Program-made: the position numbers and the translations under genes
The notes under the pieces: model-generated
Database searches by the model: none
The model's input: the letters and a program-made list of their open reading frames with translations, nothing else
What the model was told of the DNA's origin: nothing
From: Streptomyces sp. NBC_01275
GTDB taxonomy: Bacteria; Actinomycetota; Actinomycetes; Streptomycetales; Streptomycetaceae
Assembly (NCBI RefSeq): GCF_026340655.1
Contig: NZ_JAPEOZ010000001.1
Span: 9,424,001-9,488,000, forward strand
Reading direction: 5' to 3'
Length of the DNA: 64,000 nucleotides
Part shown: positions 31,319 to 40,039 of the stretch, piece by piece
Numbering within the stretch: the first letter of the stretch is position 1
Layout: each line of letters opens with the position of its first letter

Positions 31319-33073
31319 TTAGTGCAGAAAGGCGCTCCCTTCCGGTACTGAGGCGGGTTCGGAGGCGGGTTCGGAGGCCGGTTCGGAGGCCGGTGCTGAG
31401 GCCGGTTCGGCCGGCAGCGCGGTGGCGACGGCCGCCGGCGGGGCCGCAGGCAACTGCGCCAGCAGCAGGGTGACGTCGTCGTTGTGGCCGTCGGGGTCCG
31501 GCAGCAGGCCCGCCAGGATATGGTCCGCCGCCGTCTCCAGACACGGTGGGGCGAAGAACAACTTGTCGAGGAGAGCGGTGAGTTCGTCGATCCGGGCCTC
31601 GATGTCGCTGCCCGGCGTCTCGATCAGGCCGTCCGTGTAGAGCACCAGGGTGGCGCCCGGCGGTATCACCGAACTGGACTGCTCGTACACGACGTCGCCC
31701 ACCCCCAGGGGAGTGTTGACGGGGCAGGGGAGCGCGGTGACGCCCTCGCCCGCCCCGGCGACCAGCACCGGCAGATGGCCCGCCGAGCAGACGGTCACCG
31801 TGCCGGTGTCCGGGGCGATCACCAGATAGCAGCAGGTGACCAGTTGGTCGGGTACGTCGAGGTCGGCGACGCAGGTGTCCAGCGCCCGCATCAGCCGGTG
31901 CGGCTGCATGCCGGTCTTCGCCAGCGCGTGCGCGGCCGAGCGCAACTGGCCCATCACCGCGGCCGCTTCGAGGCCCCGCCCCATCACATCGCCGATCAGC
32001 ACGCCGACCCGGTCGGCGCCCAGCGGGATCAGGTCGAACCAGTCGCCGCCCACCCCCGCGCCCTGGGTGGCGGGCCGGTAGCGGCTGACGTTGGCCAGAC
32101 CGGGCAGCGCCGGCGGGGTGCCCATCAGGCTGCGCTGCAGGGTCAGGGCGATGTGCCGCTGCTGCTCGTACAGCGCGGTCAGCTCCGCCTCGGCGCGCTT
32201 GCGGTCGCTGATGTCCCGCACGATCGCACACGCCCCGACGACGGTGCCGTGCGCGTCCGGGGTCGGCCACAGCGTGACGTCCACGTCCAGCAGCGTCCCG
32301 GCGCTGGTCAGTCGTAGCGTCTCGAAGTGCTCGACCTTCTCGCCGTGCCGCAGCCGTTTGAGCAGCGCGCGGACCTCGCCGCGCAGGCGTGGCGGGGCCA
32401 GCAGCGCGATGTGCCGGCCGATCGCCTGCTCGGCCGTGTAGCCGTACAGACGCTGCGCGGCCGCGTTCCAGTAGGTGACGTACCCGTCCAGCGTCGTGGC
32501 GAGGATCGCGTCCTGCGACGACTCCACCAGCGCGGCGAGCTCGTTGATCCGCGCCTCGGCCGCCTTGCGGTCGCTGACGTCGCGCACGGCCGCCGACACC
32601 AGCAGCCCGTCCGCGGTCTCCAGCGGGCTGAGGCTGATCTCGACGGGGAACTCGGTGCCGTCCTTGCGCAGTCCGTGCAGTTCCAGTCCGGCGCCCATCG
32701 GGCGTACCTGCCGGTTGTCCGTGTAGCCGCCCCGGTGCGCGGTGTGCTGGCCCCGGAAGCGGTGCGGTATCAGCAACTCCACCCGGTGGCCCAGGAGTTC
32801 CTCACGGCCGTAGCCGAACAGGGCCTCGGTCTGGGCGTTGACGAGCTTGATGACGCCCGCGTCGTCGACGATGACCATGGCGTCCGGGGCCGCCTCCAGC
32901 AGACCCCGGAACCGCTCCTCGGCCCCGCCCGGCGCGCTCGGCGGCACGGACGCGCCGCAGGCGCACCGTTTCTGCTCCGGCGCACCCCCGCCCGCCCCGG
33001 CACCGGCCCCCGCCCCGGCGCTCACGCCCGCTTTCGCGCGCCGCGCCGGTCCAGCCTGCATCACGTCGGCCAT
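31319..33073 (-). CDS. PAS-PAS-SpoIIE (PP2C) protein phosphatase
   Basis: 584 aa. The head is Gly/Ala-rich with a CACGAS Cys pair. PAS 1 lies at ~52-170 (LLEAAPDAMVIVDDAGVIKL, FGYGREELLGHRVELLIPHR) and PAS 2 at ~175-295 (LVESSQDAILATTLDGYVTY, YGYTAEQAIGRHIALLAPPR). A PP2C/RsbU catalytic domain follows at ~325-550, with metal-binding Asp residues in GAGVGGDWFDLIPLGADRVG, LIGDVMGRGLEAAAVMGQLR and HNDDVTLLLAQL, and a Pro/Ala/Glu repeat tail. Such phosphatases dephosphorylate STAS antagonists to switch on sigma factors, so it may serve the STAS/sigma genes of this genome. PAS ligands unknown. Confidence 0.92.
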   Translation of the reverse strand: MADVMQAGPARRAKAGVSAGAGAGAGAGGGAPEQKRCACGASVPPSAPGGAEERFRGLLEAAPDAMVIVDDAGVIKLVNAQTEALFGYGREELLGHRVELLIPHRFRGQHTAHRGGYTDNRQVRPMGAGLELHGLRKDGTEFPVEISLSPLETADGLLVSAAVRDVSDRKAAEARINELAALVESSQDAILATTLDGYVTYWNAAAQRLYGYTAEQAIGRHIALLAPPRLRGEVRALLKRLRHGEKVEHFETLRLTSAGTLLDVDVTLWPTPDAHGTVVGACAIVRDISDRKRAEAELTALYEQQRHIALTLQRSLMGTPPALPGLANVSRYRPATQGAGVGGDWFDLIPLGADRVGVLIGDVMGRGLEAAAVMGQLRSAAHALAKTGMQPHRLMRALDTCVADLDVPDQLVTCCYLVIAPDTGTVTVCSAGHLPVLVAGAGEGVTALPCPVNTPLGVGDVVYEQSSSVIPPGATLVLYTDGLIETPGSDIEARIDELTALLDKLFFAPPCLETAADHILAGLLPDPDGHNDDVTLLLAQLPAAPPAAVATALPAEPASAPASEPASEPASEPASVPEGSAFLH

Positions 33074-33193
33074 ATGTCCACCTCACCCTGCGCGACGACT
33101 CAGGCCATCACAGCGCTTCGGCACCGCCCCCGCTCCTGGATGTCGTTTACTGTCCGCCGGGTGTCCGTCCCCTGTCGGAACCTGAGCGGTGTG

Positions 33194-33997
33194 TCACAGG
33201 GTCGCCGCGTGATCCGGAACGTAGTTCTGCAGATCGCGTGGCGGACGCTGGTATCCGGTCGACGCCGGCCGCTCGGGAAGCTCCAGTACCGGCGGCGGCA
33301 CCTCCCGGTACGGCACCGAGTCCAGCAGATGGGCGATCATGTTCAACCGGGCCCGCCGCTTGTCGTCGCTCTCCACGACGTACCACGGCGCTTCCTGGAC
33401 GTCGGTGTGCACCAACATCTCGTCCTTGGCCCGCGAGTACGCCTCCCAGTGGGTGATCGACTCCAGGTCCATCGGCGACAGCTTCCAGCGCCGCAGCGGG
33501 TCCTCCAGCCGCCTGCGGAAACGCTCCTGCTGCTCGGTGTCGCTCACTGAGAACCAGTACTTGCGCAGCAGGATCCCGTCCTCGACCAGCATCCGCTCGA
33601 AGATCGGGCACTGGCGCAGGAACAGCTGGTGCTCCTCCTTCGTGCAGAAGCCCATCACATGCTCGACGCCCGCCCGGTTGTACCAGGACCGGTCGAACAG
33701 CACGATCTCCCCGGCGGCCGGCAGATGCTCGACGTACCGCTGGAAGTACCACTGGGTGCGCTCGCGCTCGCTGGGCTTCGGCAGGGCGGCGATGCCGGCG
33801 ACGCGGGGGTTGAGGTGTTCGGCGACCCGCTTGATGGTCCCGCCCTTGCCCGCCGCGTCCCGGCCCTCGAAGACGACGACCACCCGTGCGCCCTCGGCCC
33901 GCACCCACTCCTGAAGCTTCACCAACTCCGTCTGGAGCCGCAGCAGTTCGCTTTCATACGCCATGCGCGGCAGCTTCGCCGTCGTCTTCTTGGCCAT
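33194..33997 (-). CDS. ppk2: Polyphosphate kinase 2
   Basis: 267 aa, one-domain PPK2. Walker A is FEGRDAAGKGGTIKRVAEHL (43-62) and the Walker B/catalytic segment is EIVLFDRSWYNRAGVEHVMG. The conserved lid arginines lie in ERFRRRLEDPLRRWKLSPMD, followed by HWEAYSRAKDEMLVHTDVQE and the end PWYVVESDDKRRARLNMIAH. The enzyme transfers phosphate between polyphosphate and nucleoside mono- or diphosphates; the class (I-III) is not decided here. The start ATG 33997 gives MAKKTTAKLPRMAYESEL, normal for the family. It is co-directional with the phosphatase gene downstream (120-bp gap). Confidence 0.93.
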   Translation of the reverse strand: MAKKTTAKLPRMAYESELLRLQTELVKLQEWVRAEGARVVVVFEGRDAAGKGGTIKRVAEHLNPRVAGIAALPKPSERERTQWYFQRYVEHLPAAGEIVLFDRSWYNRAGVEHVMGFCTKEEHQLFLRQCPIFERMLVEDGILLRKYWFSVSDTEQQERFRRRLEDPLRRWKLSPMDLESITHWEAYSRAKDEMLVHTDVQEAPWYVVESDDKRRARLNMIAHLLDSVPYREVPPPVLELPERPASTGYQRPPRDLQNYVPDHAATL

Positions 33998-34184
33998 GCG
34001 CCTGATCCCCTCGCCGACGTGGTGCTACGGGCGCGTCCCACGGTACGTGATCACCGCACGTGACCGGCGGAGATCGGCCCCTGGCGGTCCTGCACCGAGG
34101 TACGCCGACGTGCGTCGATGTGCGTCGACGTACGCTGGTCGGCGTGTTGAGGTGTCACGTCCGTACCGCGCGACCGGCGACCGG

Positions 34185-35045
34185 ATGACCGCGTCCCCCT
34201 CGACCCCCGGCGCCGCCGCGATCCGGTTCGCCGGAGGGACCGTGCGGCGGGAAGAGACGCTGTCCGGGGCCGTCGCGGAGGTCCTGCTCGACGACGGGCG
34301 GGCGGTGATCGTCAAGCGCGGCGACGCGCCGGGCGCGGTGCGGGCCGAGGCCGCGGGGCTGGCCTGGCTGGCCGACGCGGGCGCGGTACGGGTGCCCGCC
34401 GTGCACGGACACGACGAGCGGTGGCTGGTGAGCGAGCGGGTGACGACGGGGCCGCCGGGCCCGGGCGCCGCCCTCCGCCTCGGCCGTGACCTGGCCGCGC
34501 TGCACGCCGCCGGAGCCCCCGCCTTCGGCGCCGCCCCGCCGGGCGGACCGCGGGACGCGTACATCGGGCTCGCCCCCATGCGGAACACGGCCGGCGACGA
34601 CTGGCCCGCCTGGTACGCCGAACACCGGGTGCTGCCCTATCTGCGGACGGCGGTCGACGCCGGCACGGCGAGCCCGGCCGAGGCGGCCGTGGTGGAGCGG
34701 CTCTGCGCGCGGCTGCCCGAGCTGGCCGGTCCCGCCGAGCCGCCCGCCCGGCTGCACGGCGACCTGTGGCGCGGCAACGTGCTGTGGGGCGTGGACGGAC
34801 AGGCCCGGCTCATCGACCCGGCCGCGCACGGCGGACACCGCGAGACCGACCTCGCGATGCTGCACCTGTTCGGCTGTCCGTACCTGGACCGGGTGCTGGC
34901 CGGATACCAGGAGGCCGCGCCGCTCGCGCAGGGCTGGCGGGACCGCGTGCGGCTCCACCAGCTCTTTCCGCTGCTCGTGCACGCGGTGCTGTTCGGCCGG
35001 GCGTACGCCGAGCAGGCGCTGGCGGTGGCGCGGGGGGTGCGGTAG
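34185..35045 (+). CDS. Fructosamine kinase/APH-family phosphotransferase
   Basis: 286 aa from ATG 34185. The protein-kinase-like APH fold is seen in the N-lobe lysine AVIVKRGDAPGAVRAEAAGL, the catalytic loop PARLHGDLWRGNVLWGVDGQ and the DFG-equivalent ARLIDPAAHGGHRETDLAML. HGDLWxGN and DPAxxxGHRExDLAM are specific for fructosamine-3-kinase-like proteins (deglycation by phosphorylating fructosamines). The upstream 34100-34140 stretch has overlapping GTGCGTCGA/GACGTACG repeats that could be an operator. It is divergent from the PPK2 gene. Confidence 0.9.
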   Translation: MTASPSTPGAAAIRFAGGTVRREETLSGAVAEVLLDDGRAVIVKRGDAPGAVRAEAAGLAWLADAGAVRVPAVHGHDERWLVSERVTTGPPGPGAALRLGRDLAALHAAGAPAFGAAPPGGPRDAYIGLAPMRNTAGDDWPAWYAEHRVLPYLRTAVDAGTASPAEAAVVERLCARLPELAGPAEPPARLHGDLWRGNVLWGVDGQARLIDPAAHGGHRETDLAMLHLFGCPYLDRVLAGYQEAAPLAQGWRDRVRLHQLFPLLVHAVLFGRAYAEQALAVARGVR

Positions 35046-35100
35046 GCACCGGGGTGCAACCGGGGTTCACGCGAGGTGCAAGCGAGGTGCAAGCGGTCGT

Positions 35101-35466
35101 TCAGTGGGCGCCCAGGCCGCCTCCGCCGAAGGAGCCGCTGCTGCCCTTGCTCCATCGTGGCCGGTCCTTGGAGGCGCTCGGCCGGGTCGCACTGTTGGTC
35201 AGTTCGTACGGGGTGAGGGGGCGACCGCCCTTGGGGGTCCGGGGCACCTCGTCGGGCTCACGGTTCTCGCGGATCTCGTGCACCGGGCCTTCCGGCGGCA
35301 GGTGCGGCTGCTCATCGGGGCGCGGCCGGGGCGACTCGTGCGTCTTGACGCGCGCGCCCAGCCAGAAGCTGCCGGCCAGCACGGCCAAGACGACCATACC
35401 GACCGCGAACAGCCCGAGGCTGAGCAGTCCGCTCGCGGCGGCCAGCTGCATGCTCGCAGTACTCAT
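35101..35466 (-). CDS. DUF6479-type single-pass membrane protein
   Basis: 121 aa. A short outside segment and one TM helix (LGLFAVGMVVLAVLAGSFWL, ~18-38) are followed by a long cytosolic tail rich in Pro, Arg and Glu (RPRPDEQPHLPPEGPVHEIR … RTPKGGRPLTPYELTNSATR) ending in a Gly-Ser stretch. This layout matches the small streptomycete DUF6479 family. No enzymatic motif. It is convergent with the fructosamine kinase gene and starts at ATG 35466. Confidence 0.75.
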   Translation of the reverse strand: MSTASMQLAAASGLLSLGLFAVGMVVLAVLAGSFWLGARVKTHESPRPRPDEQPHLPPEGPVHEIRENREPDEVPRTPKGGRPLTPYELTNSATRPSASKDRPRWSKGSSGSFGGGGLGAH

Positions 35467-35565
35467 ACCAGGCGAATACCCGCAAAGTGGACGTCGAACC
35501 GCTCTTGCCCCCCGTCATTCGGCGTCGGCGTGTTTGACACGGCGCGTCCCGGCTACCCGCGAGGG

Positions 35566-35940
35566 GTGACTTCGACGACTTCCGCGCAGGAACCCATCCG
35601 GTTCCTGGAGGACCGCTTCACGTGCGCGCAGGCGTGCACCGAGTGCGCGCGGGCCTGTGCGCGGCGCGCGAGCCTCGTGGACCCGGCCCGCGCCGGACAG
35701 CAGGACCTCGTGCGCCGTAAGGGCATCATGTGCGCGGAGGTGTGCGACGCCACCTGGCGCGCGCTGTTCGAGGAGGACCGGCTGGACGAGCACGGCCTCC
35801 GCGTCCAGCTGGAGTGGTGCCGCACCGTCTGCCTGGAGTGCGCGCACGTCTTCGACCGGCACCCGGGCGCGGAACGGAGCGCGGCCGCGTGCCGCGCCTG
35901 CGCCAGGGCGTGCACGGACTTCCTCGCGACGCTGGCCTGA
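35566..35940 (+). CDS. Cys-rich four-helix-bundle copper-binding protein
   Basis: 124 aa from GTG 35566. Twelve cysteines are spaced along helices: CAQACTECARACARR, IMCAEVCDATW, WCRTVCLECAHVF and AACRACARACTDF. This is the pattern of cytosolic copper storage (Csp3/DUF326-like) four-helix bundles, which hold Cu(I) inside the bundle. No signal peptide is present, consistent with cytosolic storage. The ribosome site is weak (CGCGAGGGGTG). A 26-bp tandem repeat array follows the gene. Confidence 0.85.
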   Translation: MTSTTSAQEPIRFLEDRFTCAQACTECARACARRASLVDPARAGQQDLVRRKGIMCAEVCDATWRALFEEDRLDEHGLRVQLEWCRTVCLECAHVFDRHPGAERSAAACRACARACTDFLATLA

Positions 35941-35970
35941 GCGGCCCGGGAAGCAGGCGCCCGGTTTTGA

Positions 35971-36100
35971 CAGCGCCCGCTCCAGCCGCGCATGTACAGC
36001 GCCCGCCTCAGCCGCGCATGTACAGCGCCCGCCTCAGCCGCACATATGCAGTGCCCACCCCACCCGCACGTTCACAACGTCCGCCCCACCCGCACGTTCC
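35971..36100. repeat. 26-bp tandem repeat, five copies
   Basis: Units start at 35971, 35997, 36023, 36049 and 36075; consensus CAGCGCCCGCCTCAGCCGC followed by ATGTA-like bases. The first three are nearly identical, the last two diverged. The last copy runs into the C-terminal codons of the histidine-phosphatase-like gene (stop at 36072-36074), so that protein's tail (RWNVRVGRTL) derives from repeat DNA. Confidence 0.92.
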
Positions 36101-36635
36101 ACCTCCCGGTCCGGCCGCTGAGCTCCACGGCCGTCAGCGGCGGGACGTCGGTGCGCCAGAACGCCGACTCCGGCGCCCCCAGCGCCCGTACCACCGCGGC
36201 GCGGACGAGTTCGGGCTCGACGACGGCGACGGTCCGCCCGGGGGCCCGGGCGGCCGAGTCCAGCCAGGCGGCCGTCCGGTCGCACACCGCGTACACCGAC
36301 TCCCCGCCGTGCGGCGCGGCCGACGGGTCCGTCAGCCAGCGGCCCAGTGCCTCCGGCTCGCGCGTCTGCACCTCCGCCAGGGTCTCGCCCCGCCAGCGGC
36401 CCGCGTCCATGGCCGCCAACTCCGCTACGGCCACGGCGTCGAGTCCGAGCGCGGTCGCCGTCTCCCGGCAGCGCACGGTGGGCGAGCACCAGACCCGCTC
36501 GGCCGCCGGAAGCGTCCCGGCCGCCGCCCGCGCCTGCCGCAGCCCGACGGCGTCGAGCGGGCTGCCGTCGTCGAAACGGGCCTCGCGCAGGGCCGCGGTG
36601 ATCGCGGGGGAGACCAGCACCAGCCGACTCGTCAT
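36072..36635 (-). CDS. Histidine-phosphatase-superfamily protein lacking the RHG motif
   Basis: 187 aa of phosphoglycerate-mutase-like fold: SPLDAVGLRQARAAAGTLPA, VWCSPTVRCRETATALGLDA, ELAAMDAGRWRGETLAEVQT, PHGGESVYAVCDRTAAWLDS and [20 protein letters not shown]. The catalytic N-terminal RHG is replaced by LVSPAITAALREARF, and the second catalytic His (usual VxHG/VTH) by VAVVEPELV. Phosphatase activity is therefore unlikely; it may be a binding protein. The second-shell Arg in CRET is kept. The last residues come from the adjacent 26-bp repeats. It is 62 bp downstream of the repeat-protein gene. Confidence 0.8.
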   Translation of the reverse strand: MTSRLVLVSPAITAALREARFDDGSPLDAVGLRQARAAAGTLPAAERVWCSPTVRCRETATALGLDAVAVAELAAMDAGRWRGETLAEVQTREPEALGRWLTDPSAAPHGGESVYAVCDRTAAWLDSAARAPGRTVAVVEPELVRAAVVRALGAPESAFWRTDVPPLTAVELSGRTGRWNVRVGRTL

Positions 36636-36696
36636 ACGGTCACACCCATCACACCCATCACACCCGTGATACCCGTCGTAGCAGTCGTCGTACTCG

Positions 36697-38676
36697 TCAT
36701 ACGGCCCCTCGCCCCCGTGCCTCGTCCAGCATCCGGCGCATGACCGGGACGGGCAGGCCGGGGTGGCGGGCCGCTTCCTGCGCGGTCTCGCGGTCGCGCA
36801 GGAGTCGCGTCAGCACGCGTGCGGGCAGGCCCGGGTGCTGGGACGCCGCGTACCGGACCCGGTCGTACGGGTCCTCGAGCAGCCGTACCGCCGAGGCGAC
36901 CGACAGCCGGGGGTCCTCGGCCGCCCGGCGTCTGACCTCGACGCTCGGGTCCCGGCTGAAGCGTTCGACCAGCTCGGCCGTCGAGTCCGGGTCGTCCAGG
37001 GCCAGCCGGCGCATCCGGGGACTGGGGTCGTCGGCGTGGCGCAGGAGGTCGCGGCGGGGGAAGTTGGGGTGGCCGTGCGGGCGGTCGGGGGTGCTCAGGC
37101 TGCCCGTCCACCATTGCCACACCGACAGGAGCAGGTCGGCGGGGGCGTCGTCGCAGTTCTCGGCGAGGAAGAGGTGGACGACGCGGTCCTCGTCCCGGGC
37201 CAGGCGCTCCACGATGTCCGCCGGCAGCCGCCGGGCATGGGCGACGCTCCGGCGGACCAGGGGGTGGGCGGAGACGGCCAGGCGGCGCAGGGCGTCAAGG
37301 TCGTCGTGCAGGGCCACGATCCAGTCGAGGGCGTGATACTGGATCCCCGGATCGAACGGGAAGTCGATGGTGGCGCGCTCCTCCTCGGTGAGGCCGGGGT
37401 GCAGGGACGCCTCCCAGCGGACGCGGTCGTCGGGGTCCCGGCCCAGCAGGAGGACCAGATCGGTGTCCATGTGCGGGTTGCGGGCGAGGGAGCAGCGCCG
37501 TTCCGGCTCGGGGTCGTGGACCAGCGCCTCGGCGAGGTCGCGCTCGAGACGGCAGCGCTCCACCGCACGGACCTCGAAGCCCCTGGCCTCGAACACGGCC
37601 CGCGGCATCGGGTGGTCCTCGTGATGGCGGAGCAGCGCGGCGGACCGGACGGTGCCGTCGGGGTCGTTCAGCAGGCGCTCCCGCTCGTGCTGGTCCAGCT
37701 GCGGCCAGGCGCGCTTGCAGGCCGTGGCCCGGACGGAGGCGTGGGAGTCTGCGGTCAGGGCCGTGAGCAGGGACGCCGGCAGACCGGGGAGATCGGCGGC
37801 CTGCTCGCGCACCTGTGCGGAGGGGGCGGTGGCGAGCCGCCGGTACCCGGGGGCGGTGAGCTCGGCCCGCCGGTACCGGACCAGCCAGGCGAGGGACCGC
37901 AGGCGCTTGGCGTCGTCCTCGGCCAGGATCATCCGGGCCCGCTGCTCCGGCGTGAGGTTCGGCTGGTGCTCGGCCATCTCCCCCCTGATGCTCCAGTCCG
38001 GGTGGACCATGGCCGCTTCCACGACCGCGGTCGGCTGCGGGCTGTACATCAGGTAGTCCGACAGGCCCACCAGGTCGACCCGTAGGTCGTCGGGCACGCC
38101 CGGGTTGCCGCCCAGGCCGTTCACCCACCGTGCGCGCAGCTTGTCGCCGTTCTCCGGCACCTCGAACAGCGCCTCCCAAGCGGCCGCCCGCTCCTGCTCG
38201 GTCTCCTCGGCCGCCGCCCGCGCCTCCGCCTCGACGCGCTCGGCGATCCGGTCCACCACCGTGACCCGTATCCCGTCCTCGCCCGCGGTCACCCCCACCA
38301 CGGTGTCCCCGTCGACGGCCGTCGTGACGAACTCCGGCTGCGAACCGGGGAGTTCGCCCAGTACGTCGGCGAGCCGCCAGCCCGGATCGAGCCGGACCCG
38401 GGTCCACCTCCGGGGCGGACAACCGGGCCCCGCACCCTCCACGTCGATGAGGAACACCCCGTCCCCGCCGAAGAGACCGGCCCCGGTCGCGAGCCGATGC
38501 CACTGCGCGTCGATCTCGGCGGGCCGGTCTGCCCGTACGGTGACCGTCGGCGCCGTCTCTCCCGAGACGATCCGGCGCCAGGCGGCGCGCGGCGGCAGCA
38601 CGCCCACCTCCTCCCAGGGCCCGGTGACCTCCAACCCGGCGCGGGCGAACAGTGCCTTGAGCTCTTCTCCGGTCAT
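36697..38676 (-). CDS. HEAT/leucine-rich-variant repeat protein
   Basis: 659 aa from ATG 38676 (AGG nine bases before; ATG 38685 is three codons longer). The first ~210 residues form a globular head (MTGEELKALFARAGLEVTGP). From ~240 on there are about fifteen ~24-40-residue helical repeats of the LRV/HEAT type, e.g. LARNPHMDTDLVLLLGRDPD, LDDPDSTAELVERFSRDPSV, LEDPYDRVRYAASQHPGLPA and AARHPGLPVPVMRRMLDEAR. Such solenoids are scaffolds; no catalytic motif is present. It is divergent from the acyl-CoA dehydrogenase gene. Binding partner unknown. Confidence 0.8.
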   Translation of the reverse strand: MTGEELKALFARAGLEVTGPWEEVGVLPPRAAWRRIVSGETAPTVTVRADRPAEIDAQWHRLATGAGLFGGDGVFLIDVEGAGPGCPPRRWTRVRLDPGWRLADVLGELPGSQPEFVTTAVDGDTVVGVTAGEDGIRVTVVDRIAERVEAEARAAAEETEQERAAAWEALFEVPENGDKLRARWVNGLGGNPGVPDDLRVDLVGLSDYLMYSPQPTAVVEAAMVHPDWSIRGEMAEHQPNLTPEQRARMILAEDDAKRLRSLAWLVRYRRAELTAPGYRRLATAPSAQVREQAADLPGLPASLLTALTADSHASVRATACKRAWPQLDQHERERLLNDPDGTVRSAALLRHHEDHPMPRAVFEARGFEVRAVERCRLERDLAEALVHDPEPERRCSLARNPHMDTDLVLLLGRDPDDRVRWEASLHPGLTEEERATIDFPFDPGIQYHALDWIVALHDDLDALRRLAVSAHPLVRRSVAHARRLPADIVERLARDEDRVVHLFLAENCDDAPADLLLSVWQWWTGSLSTPDRPHGHPNFPRRDLLRHADDPSPRMRRLALDDPDSTAELVERFSRDPSVEVRRRAAEDPRLSVASAVRLLEDPYDRVRYAASQHPGLPARVLTRLLRDRETAQEAARHPGLPVPVMRRMLDEARGRGAV

Positions 38677-38800
38677 GAGGGCCATCCTGCCGGACCGGGC
38701 CCCCGCGTTCCCCGCCCGTCCGGCATCATGATCACGGGAACGGTTCCGGCGGGGGATCCGCCCCGCCGTGGTGATCTGCCGCGCCGCCATTCCCAATTTC

Positions 38801-38814
38801 TGCAACACGTTCTA
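38801..38814. promoter_or_regulatory. KstR-type operator TGCAACACGTTCTA
   Basis: It fits the steroid-catabolism repressor consensus TNNAACNNGTTNNA at all eight fixed positions, 46 bp before the acyl-CoA dehydrogenase start and in the expected promoter area. Binding by KstR is inferred from the motif only. Confidence 0.65.
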
Positions 38815-38860
38815 CCGTGTGCGCCGTCAGGACACCGGCCGTGGGAAGCCAGGAGGCGCC

Positions 38861-40039
38861 GTGCATCTCGACCACACGCCCGAGCAGCAGCGGCTGCGCA
38901 CCGAACTGCGCGCCTACTTCGCCGAGTTGGTGCCACACAACGCCTACGCCCGGCACATCGACCCGGTCGCCGCGAAACGCTTCTACCGCGCCGCCATCCG
39001 CCGGCTCGGCGCGGACGGCTGGCTCGGCGTCGGCTGGCCCAAGGAGTACGGCGGCCGCGGCCTCACCCCCATCGAGCAGTTCGTCTTCTTCGACGAGGCC
39101 GCGCAGGCCGGCGTACCGCTCCCGCTGATGGCGCTGAACACCGTCGGCCCGACGATCATGAAGTACGGCACGGACGAGCAGAAGGCGTACTTCCTGCCGA
39201 AGGTCCTCTCCGGCGAGATCGACTTCGCCATCGGCTACAGCGAGCCCGACGCCGGCACCGACCTCGCCGCGCTGAAGACCCGCGCCGTGCGCGACGGCGA
39301 CCACTACGTCGTCAACGGGCAGAAGATCTGGACGACCAACGGCGACACCGCCGACTGGGTGTGGCTCGCGGTGCGCACCGACCCGGAGGCCCCGCCGCAC
39401 AAGGGCATCACCATGCTCCTGGTGCCGACCACCGACCCCGGCTACTCCTGCACGGTCATCCGCACCCTCGCCTCGCACGACACCACCGCCAGCTACTACG
39501 AGAACGTCCGCGTCCCCGTCGCCCACCGGGTCGGCGCCGAGAACGCGGGCTGGCGGTTGATCACCAACCAGCTCAACCACGAACGCGTCACCCTGGCCGC
39601 GCACGGCACCATGGCGATCCGCGCCCTGCACGACGTACAGCGCTGGGCGACGGAGACCAAGCTCGCCGACGGCCGCCGGGTCGTCGACCTGCCCTGGGTG
39701 CGCCGCCGCCTCGCCCAGACCCATGTGAAGCTCGACGCCCTGAAACTCCTCAACTGGCAGATGGTCGGCGCCCTCCAGAACGGCACCCTCACCCCACAGG
39801 ACGCCTCGGCCGTGAAGGTCTACGGCTCCGAGGCCCGCCGCGACGCCTACGCCTGGCTCATGGAGGTCGTCGCGGCCCCCGGCGCCCTCCAGGAGGGCTC
39901 GGCCGGCGCCGTCCTGCACGGTGAACTGGAACGCGGCTACCGCTCCGCCGTGATCTTCACCTTCGGCGGCGGCAACAACGAGATCCAGCGCGAGATCATC
40001 TCGTGGATCGGCCTGGGGATGCCGCGCGTACGGCGCTAG
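38861..40039 (+). CDS. Acyl-CoA dehydrogenase (FadE-like)
   Basis: 392 aa from GTG 38861 with a full AGGAGG at 38851-38856. All three ACAD domains are present: helical N-terminal (EQQRLRTELRAYFAELVPHN), beta middle with FAD contacts (FAIGYSEPDAGTDLAALKTR, QKIWTTNGDTADWVWLAVRT), and C-terminal helices (DLPWVRRRLAQTHVKLDALK, SAVKVYGSEARRDAYAWLME, GGGNNEIQREIISWIGLGMP). The usual catalytic Glu position shows HGELERGYRS-type context. The KstR-like operator upstream hints at sterol side-chain or ring degradation, where such subunits act as heterodimers; no partner subunit is next to it. Confidence 0.9.
   Translation: MHLDHTPEQQRLRTELRAYFAELVPHNAYARHIDPVAAKRFYRAAIRRLGADGWLGVGWPKEYGGRGLTPIEQFVFFDEAAQAGVPLPLMALNTVGPTIMKYGTDEQKAYFLPKVLSGEIDFAIGYSEPDAGTDLAALKTRAVRDGDHYVVNGQKIWTTNGDTADWVWLAVRTDPEAPPHKGITMLLVPTTDPGYSCTVIRTLASHDTTASYYENVRVPVAHRVGAENAGWRLITNQLNHERVTLAAHGTMAIRALHDVQRWATETKLADGRRVVDLPWVRRRLAQTHVKLDALKLLNWQMVGALQNGTLTPQDASAVKVYGSEARRDAYAWLMEVVAAPGALQEGSAGAVLHGELERGYRSAVIFTFGGGNNEIQREIISWIGLGMPRVRR

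Noticed and set aside
35971..36100. CRISPR array
   Set aside because: Units are contiguous without spacers and decay progressively; no cas genes nearby.
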